Of a stretch of 64,000 bases of DNA, positions 36,039 through 45,350 are shown in pieces. Numbering within the stretch: the first letter of the stretch is position 1; each line of letters opens with the position of its first letter. A program made the translations under genes and the position numbers. The notes under the pieces were generated by a model that was not told the DNA's origin, did not search any database, and worked only from the letters and a program-made list of their open reading frames with translations. Origin of the DNA: Rhodoferax bucti (GTDB lineage: Bacteria; Pseudomonadota; Gammaproteobacteria; Burkholderiales; Burkholderiaceae_C); NCBI RefSeq assembly GCF_005876985.1, contig NZ_VAHD01000003.1, forward strand, positions 248,001 to 312,000. The letters run 5' to 3'.

Positions 36039-37022
36039 TTACAGTTTGCAGGCGTTGTCTGCCATGAAATCTGCGACCTTGATCTTGCCGCTGATGATGT
36101 CAGCCTTGGCAGCTTCCACCTTCTTTTTGATATCAGGAGTGATCAACTTGGCGTTGTTGGCATCCACTGCGTAATCCACGCCGCCTTCTTTCAAGCCCAA
36201 CACGGTCAAGCCTGCTTTGTGGCCCTTGGCCACGTTGTACACCGCAGTATCCACACGCTTGAGCATAGAGGTAAGCATCGTGCCTGGCTGCAGATGGTTC
36301 TGGTTGCTGTCCACACCGATGGCCAGCTTGCCGCTGTCCTTGGCGGCTTGGTACACGCCGATACCGGTGCCGCCGGCGGCGGCAAACACCACGTCCACAC
36401 CTTGGGAGAACTGGGCCTTGGCCAACTCGCCGCCGCGTGCGGGGTCGTTCCAAGCTGCACCGGTGGTACCAGTCATGTTGCCCACAACCTCCGCCTTGGG
36501 GTTGGCGAACAGGGCACCCTGCTTGTAGCCGCATTCAAACTTGCGAATCAAGGGAATATCCATGCCGCCCACAAAGCCGACTTTGCCGGACTTGCTAGAC
36601 AAGGCTGCAATCGTGCCCACCAGGAAGCTGCCTTCCTGCTCTTTGAACACCACGGACTGCACGTTCGGCAGGTCTACAACCATGTCGATGATGGCGAATT
36701 GCAGCTTGGGGAATTCCTTGGCCACTTTTTCAATGCTGGAAGCCTGGCCGAAACCGATACCGATGATGGGGCTGGCACCACGCTCTGCCATGCGGCGGAT
36801 AGCCTGCTCGCGCTGGGATTCGTTGGTGATTTCGAACGACAGGTATTTCTTGCCGGTTTCTTTCTTCCACTTTTCGATACCGTTGTAGGCCGCTTCGTTG
36901 AAAGACTTGTCGAACTTGCCGCCCATATCGAACACCACGGCAGGGTCTGCCGCGATAGCCTGGAAGCTTGCAGCCAAGGTAGCGGCCAACAGTGTCATGC
37001 GCACAGGAGATTTCACGTTCAT
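36039..37022 (-). CDS. BMP-family nucleoside-binding protein
   Basis: A periplasmic substrate-binding protein of the BMP/PnrA family, 327 residues. A Sec signal peptide (RMTLLAATLAASFQAIAADP) precedes VVFDMGGKFDKSFNEAAYNG, the purine-nucleoside-receptor signature (Asp-Lys-Ser-Phe-Asn). It also has GFVGGMDIPLIRKFECGYKQ. There is no lipobox Cys, unlike Gram-positive homologues. It is the first gene of the importer and is followed by a hairpin. Genes for pseudouridine and nucleoside breakdown lie next to it. Confidence 0.9.
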   Translation of the reverse strand: MNVKSPVRMTLLAATLAASFQAIAADPAVVFDMGGKFDKSFNEAAYNGIEKWKKETGKKYLSFEITNESQREQAIRRMAERGASPIIGIGFGQASSIEKVAKEFPKLQFAIIDMVVDLPNVQSVVFKEQEGSFLVGTIAALSSKSGKVGFVGGMDIPLIRKFECGYKQGALFANPKAEVVGNMTGTTGAAWNDPARGGELAKAQFSQGVDVVFAAAGGTGIGVYQAAKDSGKLAIGVDSNQNHLQPGTMLTSMLKRVDTAVYNVAKGHKAGLTVLGLKEGGVDYAVDANNAKLITPDIKKKVEAAKADIISGKIKVADFMADNACKL

Positions 37023-37233
37023 AGTTTCTCTCAGTTCTTAATCAAGTTAAAAAAATCAGTTTGACCAACCATCCGGCGGCACGAATGCCGCCTTTTCTTA
37101 CCCATTTGCTGCTTACCGCAGACAACGCCACACTGTAGTTCAAGAATCACAGTGGGTCCCAGTGTCCGCATCAGGGCTTCTCCGTATATAACTCAGTGCT
37201 TATACACGCCCTAACCCGCATCAAATACGTACT
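37023..37233 (-). promoter_or_regulatory. Leader and promoter region of the BMP transporter operon
   Basis: A 211-base gap between the binding-protein start and the end of psuG. It contains a 6-bp inverted repeat, CACTGT (37131-37136) with ACAGTG (37149-37154), and AT-rich stretches near 37185-37205 that could hold -10 boxes. No gene is visible. A promoter here is inferred from the transporter operon starting immediately downstream. Confidence 0.35.
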
Positions 37234-38169
37234 TCAAGCCGCCGTGCGGCGCGCGTCCAGCAAAGACTGACCAATTGCGCTGGCAAGTCGGGCATTGTTC
37301 AGCACCAATTGGATGTTGGACGCCAAACTATCCCCGCCCGTCAACTCACACACCCTTGCAAGCAAGAAAGGCGTGGACTCTTTTCCGCCCACGCCTTGGG
37401 CCTTAGCCTCCGCCAGGGCTTGTTCAATCGCGGTATCAATGGCATCACGCGGCATGGCAAATTCAGGAGGGATGGGGTTTGCAATTACCATGCCACCGTC
37501 CAAGCCCATGCTCCACTTCGCATGCAACACCCGGGCGATCTCGGCGGGGGTGTCCAAGCGGTAATCCACATGGAACGCACTGTCGCGCGTAAAGAAAGCA
37601 GGCAAGGCCGACGTCTGGTAGCCCACCACTGGCACGCCATGGGTTTCGAGGTACTCCAGGGTCAGGCGTAAATCCAGAATGGACTTGGCACCTGCACAAA
37701 CCACCGCCACGGGGGTGCGCGCCAGCTCCTGCAGGTCGGCAGACACATCAAAGCTCTCCTGCGCACCGCGGTGTACGCCCCCGATGCCACCGGTCGCGAA
37801 TACGCGAATGCCCGCCATCGCGGCAATGATCATGGTGGACGCTACCGTGGTAGCACCCGTCGCACCAGCGGCCACGATGAACGGAACATCGCGCCGGCTT
37901 ACCTTGACCACCTCTCGGCCACTGCGACCCAATTGCTCAATGTCTGCCACCGACAAACCGGCTTTCAAACGCCCATTCACAATCGCAATCGTGGCTGGCA
38001 CGGCACCATGCGCGCGCACCTCAGCCTCCACCTGCAGTGCCGTTTGCACATTCTGCGGATACGGCATGCCGTGCGAAATAATGGTGGACTCCAGCGCCAC
38101 CACGGGCAAGCCGTTATCCAAGGCATGGCGCACTTCCGGTGCGATATCGAGATAGGGATTCAGGGTCAT
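37234..38169 (-). CDS. psuG: Pseudouridine-5'-phosphate glycosidase
   Basis: PsuG splits pseudouridine 5'-phosphate into uracil and ribose 5-phosphate. The 311-residue protein has VALESTIISHGMPYPQNVQT, the KVSRRDVPFIVAAGATGATT segment, and ATGGIGGVHRGAQESFDVSA, all characteristic. ATG 38169 gives MTLNPYLDIAPEVRHAL and overlaps the psuK stop by 4 bases. PsuK makes its substrate, so the pair is a complete pseudouridine degradation route. Confidence 0.95.
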   Translation of the reverse strand: MTLNPYLDIAPEVRHALDNGLPVVALESTIISHGMPYPQNVQTALQVEAEVRAHGAVPATIAIVNGRLKAGLSVADIEQLGRSGREVVKVSRRDVPFIVAAGATGATTVASTMIIAAMAGIRVFATGGIGGVHRGAQESFDVSADLQELARTPVAVVCAGAKSILDLRLTLEYLETHGVPVVGYQTSALPAFFTRDSAFHVDYRLDTPAEIARVLHAKWSMGLDGGMVIANPIPPEFAMPRDAIDTAIEQALAEAKAQGVGGKESTPFLLARVCELTGGDSLASNIQLVLNNARLASAIGQSLLDARRTAA

Positions 38170-39107
38170 GCTGTTGCGCTCATGTGTTGCCGCACTGCGG
38201 CGTCTGTCAATTCCGGAGAGTTGGCGAATGTACTTGAAAGTGTGATCTCCGCGCAGGCTACGCCGTAATCTATCGCCCCTTCCATACTCCAGCCCCGCCA
38301 CACCGAGGCCACCACGCCTGCCAGCAAAGCGTCGCCCGCTCCGGTGCTGCTCACCACCGGGACACTGCGAGAGGTGCGAAACCGGGGCGCAGCGCCCTGT
38401 TGCCCCCAAGCCAAGCCTGCAGCCCCATGGCTGATGATGACTTTAGCTACTCCTTGGTCCATAAAATGCTGCACCGCCGCCTCACACTGAGCTGGCGTGT
38501 CCAGTGGCAAACCGCTCAGGGCGGCTGCTTCCAGGTGGTTGAGCTTGAGCAGATGAATGCGCGCAAGACTGCCGGCGATACGCATGCACTTGGCGACGGA
38601 CACTCCATCGACCACCACGGTGCGCCCCAAGCCCAGCAAATAATGCAGCGTAGGCTCCGGCAAATTGCAATCCAGCAGCAGCCAGGCACTCGCTGCACCG
38701 AGCGCAGGCGATTGCTCGCACATTACGGGCGTCAATCGCTGCAAGATGCCCATATCGTTGACCGCCATGGCCACTTCACCATCCGGTTGGTGCATGGCCA
38801 GGTAGGTCGCAGTGCGCTCTCCGGGCAAAGTGAACACCGAGGCAACGCCCACCCCTGCAAGCGCAGTGGTGGTGAGCAACTGGCTGCCAAAGGCATCGTC
38901 GCCCACCACCGAGAGCAACTCCACCGCTACACCAAGACGCGCCAGGTTCTCCGCGATATTGCGTCCCACGCCGCCAGCGGAATAGTGAATGGTGCCCGGC
39001 GTGGAGTCCCCCGCAGTCATGGCGCTGCGGGCCTTGGCACTGATGTCCATATTGGCGCCTCCCACCACGGTGATGGAACGAAAGACATCAGACAAGGCAG
39101 AGTTCAT
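38166..39107 (-). CDS. psuK: Pseudouridine kinase (PfkB family)
   Basis: PsuK phosphorylates pseudouridine at the 5' position. It is a 313-residue PfkB carbohydrate kinase with VVGGANMDISAKA near the N-terminus, YSAGGVGRNIAENLARLG, and the second PfkB signature SSTGAGDALLAGVVA with the catalytic Asp. GGANMDI and coupling to psuG favour pseudouridine over ribose or adenosine. It is divergent from the ribokinase gene with 83 bases between starts. Confidence 0.9.
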   Translation of the reverse strand: MNSALSDVFRSITVVGGANMDISAKARSAMTAGDSTPGTIHYSAGGVGRNIAENLARLGVAVELLSVVGDDAFGSQLLTTTALAGVGVASVFTLPGERTATYLAMHQPDGEVAMAVNDMGILQRLTPVMCEQSPALGAASAWLLLDCNLPEPTLHYLLGLGRTVVVDGVSVAKCMRIAGSLARIHLLKLNHLEAAALSGLPLDTPAQCEAAVQHFMDQGVAKVIISHGAAGLAWGQQGAAPRFRTSRSVPVVSSTGAGDALLAGVVASVWRGWSMEGAIDYGVACAEITLSSTFANSPELTDAAVRQHMSATA

Positions 39108-39190
39108 GGGGGGTCTATATCGATGGACTTATTCAGCACCCGCGAAATCAGCGTCAAAATAAGCGGTTTCGCAATCAGGGAGTGCTGTTG

Positions 39191-40123
39191 ATGATACTTG
39201 TGGCTGGCTCTGCCAATCTGGACTTTGTGGTCCGCGCCCATCACATTCCCGCCCCGGGTGAAACCGTGCTGGGGCGCGACTTCAAGACCTTTCCCGGAGG
39301 CAAAGGAGCGAACCAGGCAGTCGCCAGCGCACGTGCTGGCGGCGCGGCCACTCACATGCTGCTGGGGCTGGGTGATGATGCATTTGCCACGCCCCTTGAA
39401 CACTCTTTGCAATCTGCTGGCGTCCACCTACACATTGTGCGAACGCCAGAGCACCCGACCGGCACAGCGTTCATTTGCGTGTCTGACGACGCAGAAAATG
39501 CCATCACCGTAGCACCGGGTGCCAACGCAGAGCTGCGTCCGGAGCACCTGCCCGCTTTGACAGGCTTTACCCACCTGCTACTGCAGCTGGAAACGCCTCT
39601 GGACACCGTTGCCGCCTATGCCAATGCAGCCCGCGCCCAAGGCGTGCAGGTGGTGTTGAACGCCGCACCCGCCCGCGCATTACCTGCTGAATTGCTGGCC
39701 CACGTGGATGTGCTGATCGTGAACGAAGGAGAACTAGCCGTGGTTTCGGGCCACGATGGCAGCATTGCCGAGTGTCTGGCCCGCCTGGCAGTCCCTACCG
39801 TGGTGGTCACCTTGGGGCACCGGGGCAGCTGCGCGCGCCACAACGGTGCACTCACGCTGCAGAGCGCCTTTCCCATCACCCCGGTGGACACGACCGGGGC
39901 GGGAGACACCTTTTGCGGCAGCTTGGTAGCGGCCCTCAGCCACGGCCAAGACTTGGCGCAGGCATTGCGCTTTGCGAGTGCGTCCAGCTCCATCGCATGC
40001 ACGCGTTGGGGCGCCCAATCCAGCATTCCCGACACCGCAGAAGTCCAAGCCCTGCTAACAACCACACCCCTGACGCATCCTGAAGCCGAGCAAGTCTTGC
40101 GCGCTTACTGCGGCTTGCGCTGA
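39191..40123 (+). CDS. rbsK: Ribokinase
   Basis: A PfkB family kinase of 310 residues that phosphorylates ribose at C5. It has AGSANLDFVVRAHHIPAPGE, FPGGKGANQAVASARAGG (first signature) and DTTGAGDTFCGSLVAAL (second signature with catalytic Asp). ATG 39191 follows AGGGAG at 8 bases, so the in-frame GTG at 39182 is unlikely. The nucleoside hydrolase downstream releases free ribose, which this enzyme would use. Confidence 0.9.
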   Translation: MILVAGSANLDFVVRAHHIPAPGETVLGRDFKTFPGGKGANQAVASARAGGAATHMLLGLGDDAFATPLEHSLQSAGVHLHIVRTPEHPTGTAFICVSDDAENAITVAPGANAELRPEHLPALTGFTHLLLQLETPLDTVAAYANAARAQGVQVVLNAAPARALPAELLAHVDVLIVNEGELAVVSGHDGSIAECLARLAVPTVVVTLGHRGSCARHNGALTLQSAFPITPVDTTGAGDTFCGSLVAALSHGQDLAQALRFASASSSIACTRWGAQSSIPDTAEVQALLTTTPLTHPEAEQVLRAYCGLR

Positions 40124-40158
40124 CCCGTTTTACTTCTTTTTTTGTAGCGAGATACACC

Positions 40159-41157
40159 ATGAGCACCAACACCTCTGCACACACCGTACGCAAAGTAATT
40201 TACGACACCGACCCTGGTGTTGATGACGCAATGGCGCTGTATTACGCGCTGGCACACCCCGGCATCGATGTAGTGGGCATCACCACCACCTTCGGCAACG
40301 TCACCGTGGAGCAAGCAGCTACCAATGGCCTGTACCTGACCGAGATTGCCGGCAGAAAAATCCCCGTCACCCTCGGCGTCAAGACCCCTTGGCTCAAGGC
40401 GCCCGGCACACCTCCTGACTTCATCCACGGTGGCGACGGCTTGGGCAACCTGCCCTCCCGCGTGGCAACCACCAGTGTGCTGGACCCCCGCCCGTCCGCG
40501 CAGTTCATTGTGGACATGGCCCGCGCCCACCCCGGTGAAATCACCCTGGTCGCTGTTGGCCCCTTGGGCAACCTCGCCACCGCGCTGAAGCTGGAGCCCA
40601 AGCTGCCCCAGTTGCTGCAAGAAGTCATCATCATGGGCGGCACCATCGTGGAGCCCGGTAACGTGTCCCCCGTGGCGGAAGCCAATATCTGGAACGACCC
40701 GCACTCCGCCGACTTTGTTTTCACTGCCGGCTGGAAGCTCACCATGGTGGGCCTGGATGTCACCCATCAGCTGATCGTGCCCTTGGCCCTGTTCAAAAAA
40801 GTGGCAGACCACCATAAGCACGTCGCTACCGACACTCTGCACCACGCCGTGAGCTTCTACGCGGACTTCTACAGCGGCATCTACCCGCATGTGGCCAAAA
40901 TCCACGGCTGCTTCGGACACGACGTGCTGGCCTTTGTGGCGCTCACCAACCCCGAACTGTTTGAAATCCAGACCGGCCGAATCCGCGTGGCGACGGAAGG
41001 CCCCGCCAACGGCCAGACCATGATGCGCCGCAAGGACATCTTCTACCCCCAACCCGGTTGGGGCGATGAGGTGCCCGACACCCACGCCTGCTTGCAGCTC
41101 AAGGCCGATGAGGCTTTGCAGCTGATTGAATCCACCCTGATGTCCAACTGGCTGTAA
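40159..41157 (+). CDS. Inosine/uridine-preferring nucleoside hydrolase
   Basis: A Ca-dependent N-ribohydrolase of 332 residues that cleaves nucleosides to base and ribose. The metal-binding motif YDTDPGVDDAMALYYAL is near residues 15-31. VVGITTTFGNVTVEQAATNG and IIMGGTIVEPGNVSPVAEAN (with the later Asn/Asp ligands) are typical. It lies 35 bases after ribokinase. Base preference (purine, pyrimidine or both) cannot be read from sequence alone. Confidence 0.92.
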   Translation: MSTNTSAHTVRKVIYDTDPGVDDAMALYYALAHPGIDVVGITTTFGNVTVEQAATNGLYLTEIAGRKIPVTLGVKTPWLKAPGTPPDFIHGGDGLGNLPSRVATTSVLDPRPSAQFIVDMARAHPGEITLVAVGPLGNLATALKLEPKLPQLLQEVIIMGGTIVEPGNVSPVAEANIWNDPHSADFVFTAGWKLTMVGLDVTHQLIVPLALFKKVADHHKHVATDTLHHAVSFYADFYSGIYPHVAKIHGCFGHDVLAFVALTNPELFEIQTGRIRVATEGPANGQTMMRRKDIFYPQPGWGDEVPDTHACLQLKADEALQLIESTLMSNWL

Positions 41158-41195
41158 ACGCCTTCTCAACCGATCTGATTGCGCGAGAAACTGTC

Positions 41196-42041
41196 ATGCA
41201 CTTACCCGTCGTTGACTTCAGCAGCCCTACCGCTCCACAAGAGTTTTGCAAAAGCCTGCATGAAACTGGCTTCGGCGTCCTAAAAAACCATCCCTTGAGC
41301 CAGGAACTGGTGGAAAGCATTTATGCCGAATGGCTGGGCTTTTTCAAAACCGAGGCCAAGGCAAAGTACCCCAACGACCCGGTCAAGCATGACGGTTATT
41401 TCTCGCCCAGCGTGTCAGAAACGGCCAAGAACTTCACCAAAAAGGATTTGAAAGAGTTCTTTCATATCTACCCCTGGGGCCGCTACCCCGCAGAGGTGAG
41501 TGATGCTGCCCAACACTACTACGCCGAAGGCGCCAGCCTGGCCGCCACGCTTCTGAACTGGGTAGAAGAAAACTCACCGGCAGAGGTGAAGGCACGGTAT
41601 TCCATGCCCCTGCCTGCCATGATTGAGGGCAGCGACCACACCCTGCTCCGCGTGCTGCATTACCCGCCCCTGCGTGGCGATGAAGAGCCCGGCGCCGTGC
41701 GCGCCGCAGCCCATGGCGACATCAACCTGCTAACTATCCTGCCCGCTGCTACCGAACCCGGCCTGCAGGTCTTGGGCAAGGACCAGGCTTGGCACGATGT
41801 GCCCTGTGACTTTGGTCTTCTGATCGTCAACATCGGCGACATGCTGGCCGAAGCCTCCGGCGGCTACTACCCCAGCACCGTGCACCGGGTGCTCAACCCC
41901 ACAGGTGCGGGCGCGACCAAATCCCGTATTTCTCTGCCCCTGTTTTTACATCCGCGCCGCGAAGTGGTGCTCTCGGAGCGCTACACCGTGGAAAAGTATT
42001 TCAATGAGCGCATGGAAGAGTTGCGCGGTAAAAAATACTGA
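41196..42041 (+). CDS. Isopenicillin N synthase-like 2-oxoglutarate/Fe(II)-type oxygenase
   Basis: A 281-residue protein with the DIOX_N and 2OG-FeII_Oxy architecture: LPVVDFSS...FCKSLHETGFGVLKNH at the N-terminus, then iron ligands His and Asp in AAHGDINLLTIL and the distal His in STVHRVLNP, with the co-substrate Arg in KSRISLPLFLH. It lies 38 bases after the nucleoside hydrolase on the same strand. It may oxidise a modified base or nucleoside, but that role is an inference from context. Members of this family include plant-hormone, antibiotic and thymine hydroxylases. Confidence 0.85.
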   Translation: MHLPVVDFSSPTAPQEFCKSLHETGFGVLKNHPLSQELVESIYAEWLGFFKTEAKAKYPNDPVKHDGYFSPSVSETAKNFTKKDLKEFFHIYPWGRYPAEVSDAAQHYYAEGASLAATLLNWVEENSPAEVKARYSMPLPAMIEGSDHTLLRVLHYPPLRGDEEPGAVRAAAHGDINLLTILPAATEPGLQVLGKDQAWHDVPCDFGLLIVNIGDMLAEASGGYYPSTVHRVLNPTGAGATKSRISLPLFLHPRREVVLSERYTVEKYFNERMEELRGKKY

Positions 42042-42047
42042 ACGTAC

Positions 42048-43463
42048 TCACAAAAGCTCTCCAGGCTTGCGCGATGCTTCGCGCGGGAAGCGCAGGGTAA
42101 ATCGCGTTCCCTGCCCAGGGCTGGAGCGGACCTCGATCGTTCCGCCGAGCACCATCACCATGATGTTTTGGGACACAGAGAGCCCCAGCCCGGAGCCGCC
42201 TTGGCCCAACCGGGTGGTGAAAAACGGATCGAAGATGTGCGCTTGCACTTCTTCGCTCATGCCGAGTCCATCGTCCTCCACAGCCATGTGCACCCGATCG
42301 TCCTCGGCATGGGCGGTGATGCGAATCGTGCCACCACCCCGGTCCGCAAACCCATGGATGACCGCGTTTTGCACCAGATTCACCAGCACCTGGCCGAGGG
42401 GGCCGGGGTAGCTGTTGCACCGTATGCCACTAGGTATCTCCAATACGATCTGGATCCCAGCATGTTTGAAGCTGGGGCGCAAGGCGTTCACGTTATCCTC
42501 CACCAGCGGCAGCACCTCAAACTCACGGCGCTGCTCCGACGTTTGATCGACCGCCACCTGCTTGAAGCTGGTGATCAGCGTGGCAGCCCGCTCACAGGAG
42601 CGCACCACCAGGTCATTCATCGCCTCGGTGTTCTTTAAAAACTCCGTCAACGCTGATTTGCGCAACTCCCCGCGCTCCACACTCTGTTGCAACTGGCGCG
42701 CGGCATGTCCCAGCGACGAGGAAGTAGTTAGTGCATTGCCAATCGGCGTATTCAACTCATGCGCCACACCGGCCACCAAGGCGCCCAAGGATGCCAGTTT
42801 CTCTTGCTGCACCAGGTGCTCGCGGGTCTGGTTCAAGCGCTTGATGGCCTGCTGCAACTCCTGATTCCGCAAGGCCGCTTCATCCAGAGCCAGGTTTTTG
42901 GTGCTCTCAAACATATTGCCGTAGGTGAACAAAAGCACGATGTGCCCGAGCACACAGGTCAGTGCAAAAAACACCGAGAAACGCACGTCCACTTGCTGGG
43001 GCGAGTGCACGCCCAGATGCGCCATGTACGCAAATCCCGCCACACAAACCATGGGCAAGGCCAGCCACCACCAGATATCGCGCGCCAAACCCAGCAACAA
43101 AATGGCCGCCAAGGGCACCAGCGCAAACCAAGGCAGCACCGGCGAATAGAGACCGCCCGAATAAAACGTGCTGCCAAAAACCGCCACGAAACAATTCACG
43201 AACAAAAAAGCCTGTGCGCCCCACGCACCATTGCCATGACGCCGCAGGTACACGCCGTTCACCAGCAGCAACAAAGCGTTGCCCGCCATGATGATGGCGC
43301 CGGGAGTGAAGCCGATGTACCAGCTCACCAGGCAATAAAACAACGAAAAAACAGCCACTACGGTGTTGAAGCGCACCAGCAAAACGCGACGATTCAGCAG
43401 CACCCCGTCGGGTGTCACCGGGATCAACGACGCTGCTGATGTTTCGTGGCCGCCCACAGGCAT
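42048..43463 (-). CDS. Membrane-bound sensor histidine kinase
   Basis: A 471-residue two-component kinase. The first 190 or so residues hold five to six transmembrane helices (VVAVFSLFYCLVSWYIGFTP, PWFALVPLAAILLLGLARDI). A coiled-coil linker follows, then HisKA with phosphorylated H235 in GVAHELNTPIGN. The HATPase domain has N-box LVNLVQNAVIHGF, DDGLGMSEEV and the G2 box GGSGLGLSVSQNIM. No response regulator gene lies next to it, so its partner is elsewhere or it is an orphan. It is convergent with the oxygenase gene, 6 bases away. Confidence 0.92.
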   Translation of the reverse strand: MPVGGHETSAASLIPVTPDGVLLNRRVLLVRFNTVVAVFSLFYCLVSWYIGFTPGAIIMAGNALLLLVNGVYLRRHGNGAWGAQAFLFVNCFVAVFGSTFYSGGLYSPVLPWFALVPLAAILLLGLARDIWWWLALPMVCVAGFAYMAHLGVHSPQQVDVRFSVFFALTCVLGHIVLLFTYGNMFESTKNLALDEAALRNQELQQAIKRLNQTREHLVQQEKLASLGALVAGVAHELNTPIGNALTTSSSLGHAARQLQQSVERGELRKSALTEFLKNTEAMNDLVVRSCERAATLITSFKQVAVDQTSEQRREFEVLPLVEDNVNALRPSFKHAGIQIVLEIPSGIRCNSYPGPLGQVLVNLVQNAVIHGFADRGGGTIRITAHAEDDRVHMAVEDDGLGMSEEVQAHIFDPFFTTRLGQGGSGLGLSVSQNIMVMVLGGTIEVRSSPGQGTRFTLRFPREASRKPGELL

Positions 43464-43466
43464 GAA

Positions 43467-45182
43467 CTAGGCTCCTGAAAAAGTCCGGCGAATGTCACGC
43501 ACCACATTAGACGCCACTAGCGCCATAAAGTCCCACCAACGGAAGGGGGCCAGCCAAACTGGGTGTTGCATGGCCCAAATTTCACAGCGCTTCGCCTTGC
43601 TACGGCTCACCCGCAAGATGCCATTGACCGCGCGACGTGCCGCCTCGTTAGCCCCCTCCATCGTGGCCAGATCGGTATACGTCTGCACATAGTCGCTGGC
43701 CAAAAACAGATTCGGCACCTTGGTGACTGTGGTAGGCCGGATCTTCCACGTATTCACCTGGTTGACGAGCAAGGGCTCCAGGTTGAACACCTTGTGCAAC
43801 TTCTCTTGCTCCATACCAGTCAAACCCGCCAGCATCGATTCTGTGAAATGGATGTCCACCGGCACGATGCTGCTGTCCAAGTAGTAGGCCTCCAGCATGT
43901 CGTCCCGCAACACCTCGTGCCCGTCCACATTCAGCTCCTGCTGCAACTGCGCCCACACCTCCGCCTTGATTTCTTCGGGCGTGCAATCGCGAGCCGCTTT
44001 GCGGTTGAAATCGCCGGGCGTCTCCCAGTCTGAAATGTCCACAGATAGCACACACACCACCTTGCCATTGCCCCGGTCGCGCAAGTCATAGAAGGGCCAG
44101 AACTGCTTTTGCGAGATGCTGGTGAGCGCCCAATTGCTGTCCGAAAAAATGGTGTGCCCCCGGTGCATGTCCAACTCGGTGTTCAGGTAAAACTGGATAC
44201 CGTTCATCCACTCCACATTCGGCGCGAGCTTGATGATGTTCTGCAAGCCCGGGTCCAGCGCCAGCAAAGCGGGACTCACCAACGATGCGGCACGCTCCAC
44301 AGGCACCGCCAGCACATAGTAGTCACCCCGCGCAGTGTGGTTTGCCGCAGCGGCATCGGTGTAGCGCACGCCGGCAATCTTGCCCGCATCCACCTGCAAT
44401 TCCGTCACGGTGGCGCCATGGGTATAGCGTACGCCCCGGGCTTTCAGATGCGCAATCCAGGGCGTGAGCCATGCCTCATTGGTGGGGGCATTGAGCACCC
44501 GGTCCGTGTGCTGGCTGCTTGCATCCATCATCAAGTAAATGAGCTGCAAAAAGATGGCGCCTCCGGTGCGCGTGCTGGCCGTGTGGGCTTTGCACGCGAC
44601 CAGGCTGCGGGTTAAACCGCCTGCCAGCAAACGCTGGTAGGCGGGACTGCGGTGCTCCGCCCCGGTGAAGTCCCACCAGCTGATGCCGTCGTACTCCTGG
44701 TCAAAGCGCGCTTTGCAACTGGTCATCAACCGCCATACACGGCCCGAGAAGTACGCGATATCGTCGTCACTCAGCTCCTCGCTCATTTCCTGAAAGCCCT
44801 TGAAAAAAGCCGTCAACGCTTTCAAGGACTTGGGAAAGTTCACCGGCACGGTGATCGGCTGGTCACCCGCCTGCGCAATCATCACGCTCTCGGTGCTCAC
44901 CAGGTTGTCAAACACCGAGCCCCGGTCAGTGGGAATGCGTCGCATCGTGTCGGTAATGTGGGCATAAAACCCCGGGAAAAAGCGGAACCCGTGTTCACCG
45001 GGCAAATAGCGGTTGGGGTCGATCTGGTTGGAGCCCGGCACGTCCACGCTGCGCGCTTTGCCGCCTACATAGTCGGGATTGCGCTCCAGCACCTCCACCT
45101 CAAAACCCCGCTCCACCAATTCGTGGGCAGCGCTCATGCCTGCGACACCACCGCCGATGACGACGACCTTTTTTGTTGCCAT
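43467..45182 (-). CDS. FAD-dependent oxidoreductase, amine oxidase/phytoene desaturase-like
   Basis: A 571-residue flavoprotein with an N-terminal dinucleotide-binding motif, KKVVVIGGGVAGMSAAHELV, then EVLERNPDYVGGKARSVDV and GEHGFRFFPGFYAHI, typical of the NAD(P)-binding Rossmann-like desaturase/amine oxidase group. The C-terminal FAD motif is LFLASDYVQTYTDLATMEGA. ATG 45182 gives MATKKVVVIG. The family includes carotenoid and squalene desaturases and protoporphyrinogen oxidase; no carotenoid genes are nearby, so the substrate is unknown. It ends 4 bases before the kinase start and is probably co-transcribed with it. Confidence 0.85.
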   Translation of the reverse strand: MATKKVVVIGGGVAGMSAAHELVERGFEVEVLERNPDYVGGKARSVDVPGSNQIDPNRYLPGEHGFRFFPGFYAHITDTMRRIPTDRGSVFDNLVSTESVMIAQAGDQPITVPVNFPKSLKALTAFFKGFQEMSEELSDDDIAYFSGRVWRLMTSCKARFDQEYDGISWWDFTGAEHRSPAYQRLLAGGLTRSLVACKAHTASTRTGGAIFLQLIYLMMDASSQHTDRVLNAPTNEAWLTPWIAHLKARGVRYTHGATVTELQVDAGKIAGVRYTDAAAANHTARGDYYVLAVPVERAASLVSPALLALDPGLQNIIKLAPNVEWMNGIQFYLNTELDMHRGHTIFSDSNWALTSISQKQFWPFYDLRDRGNGKVVCVLSVDISDWETPGDFNRKAARDCTPEEIKAEVWAQLQQELNVDGHEVLRDDMLEAYYLDSSIVPVDIHFTESMLAGLTGMEQEKLHKVFNLEPLLVNQVNTWKIRPTTVTKVPNLFLASDYVQTYTDLATMEGANEAARRAVNGILRVSRSKAKRCEIWAMQHPVWLAPFRWWDFMALVASNVVRDIRRTFSGA

Positions 45183-45350
45183 GGTCCAACGCCTCCCTGT
45201 AAACGGGGCGACTCCGCGCCCAAGAACGATGCGTTGCCACTGTACCAACGCCAGCTTCATGATTCCACCGTTTTCTATATTCTCAAAAAGAATACCTGCA
45301 TAGCGAAAAAATATTTTTCAATATATAGCTGAAGCTCTACAGTCGCCCCC
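45183..45350. promoter_or_regulatory. AT-rich divergent promoter region between the FAD enzyme and TSUP genes
   Basis: A 168-base intergenic region, markedly AT-rich between 45270 and 45335. It contains an inverted repeat ATTCT(CAAAA)AGAAT at 45279-45293 and GAAAAAATATTTTTC near 45305-45319. Both divergent transcripts must start here. The sites have the AT-rich dyad form expected for a LysR regulator such as CysB, but no specific match can be claimed. Confidence 0.45.
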
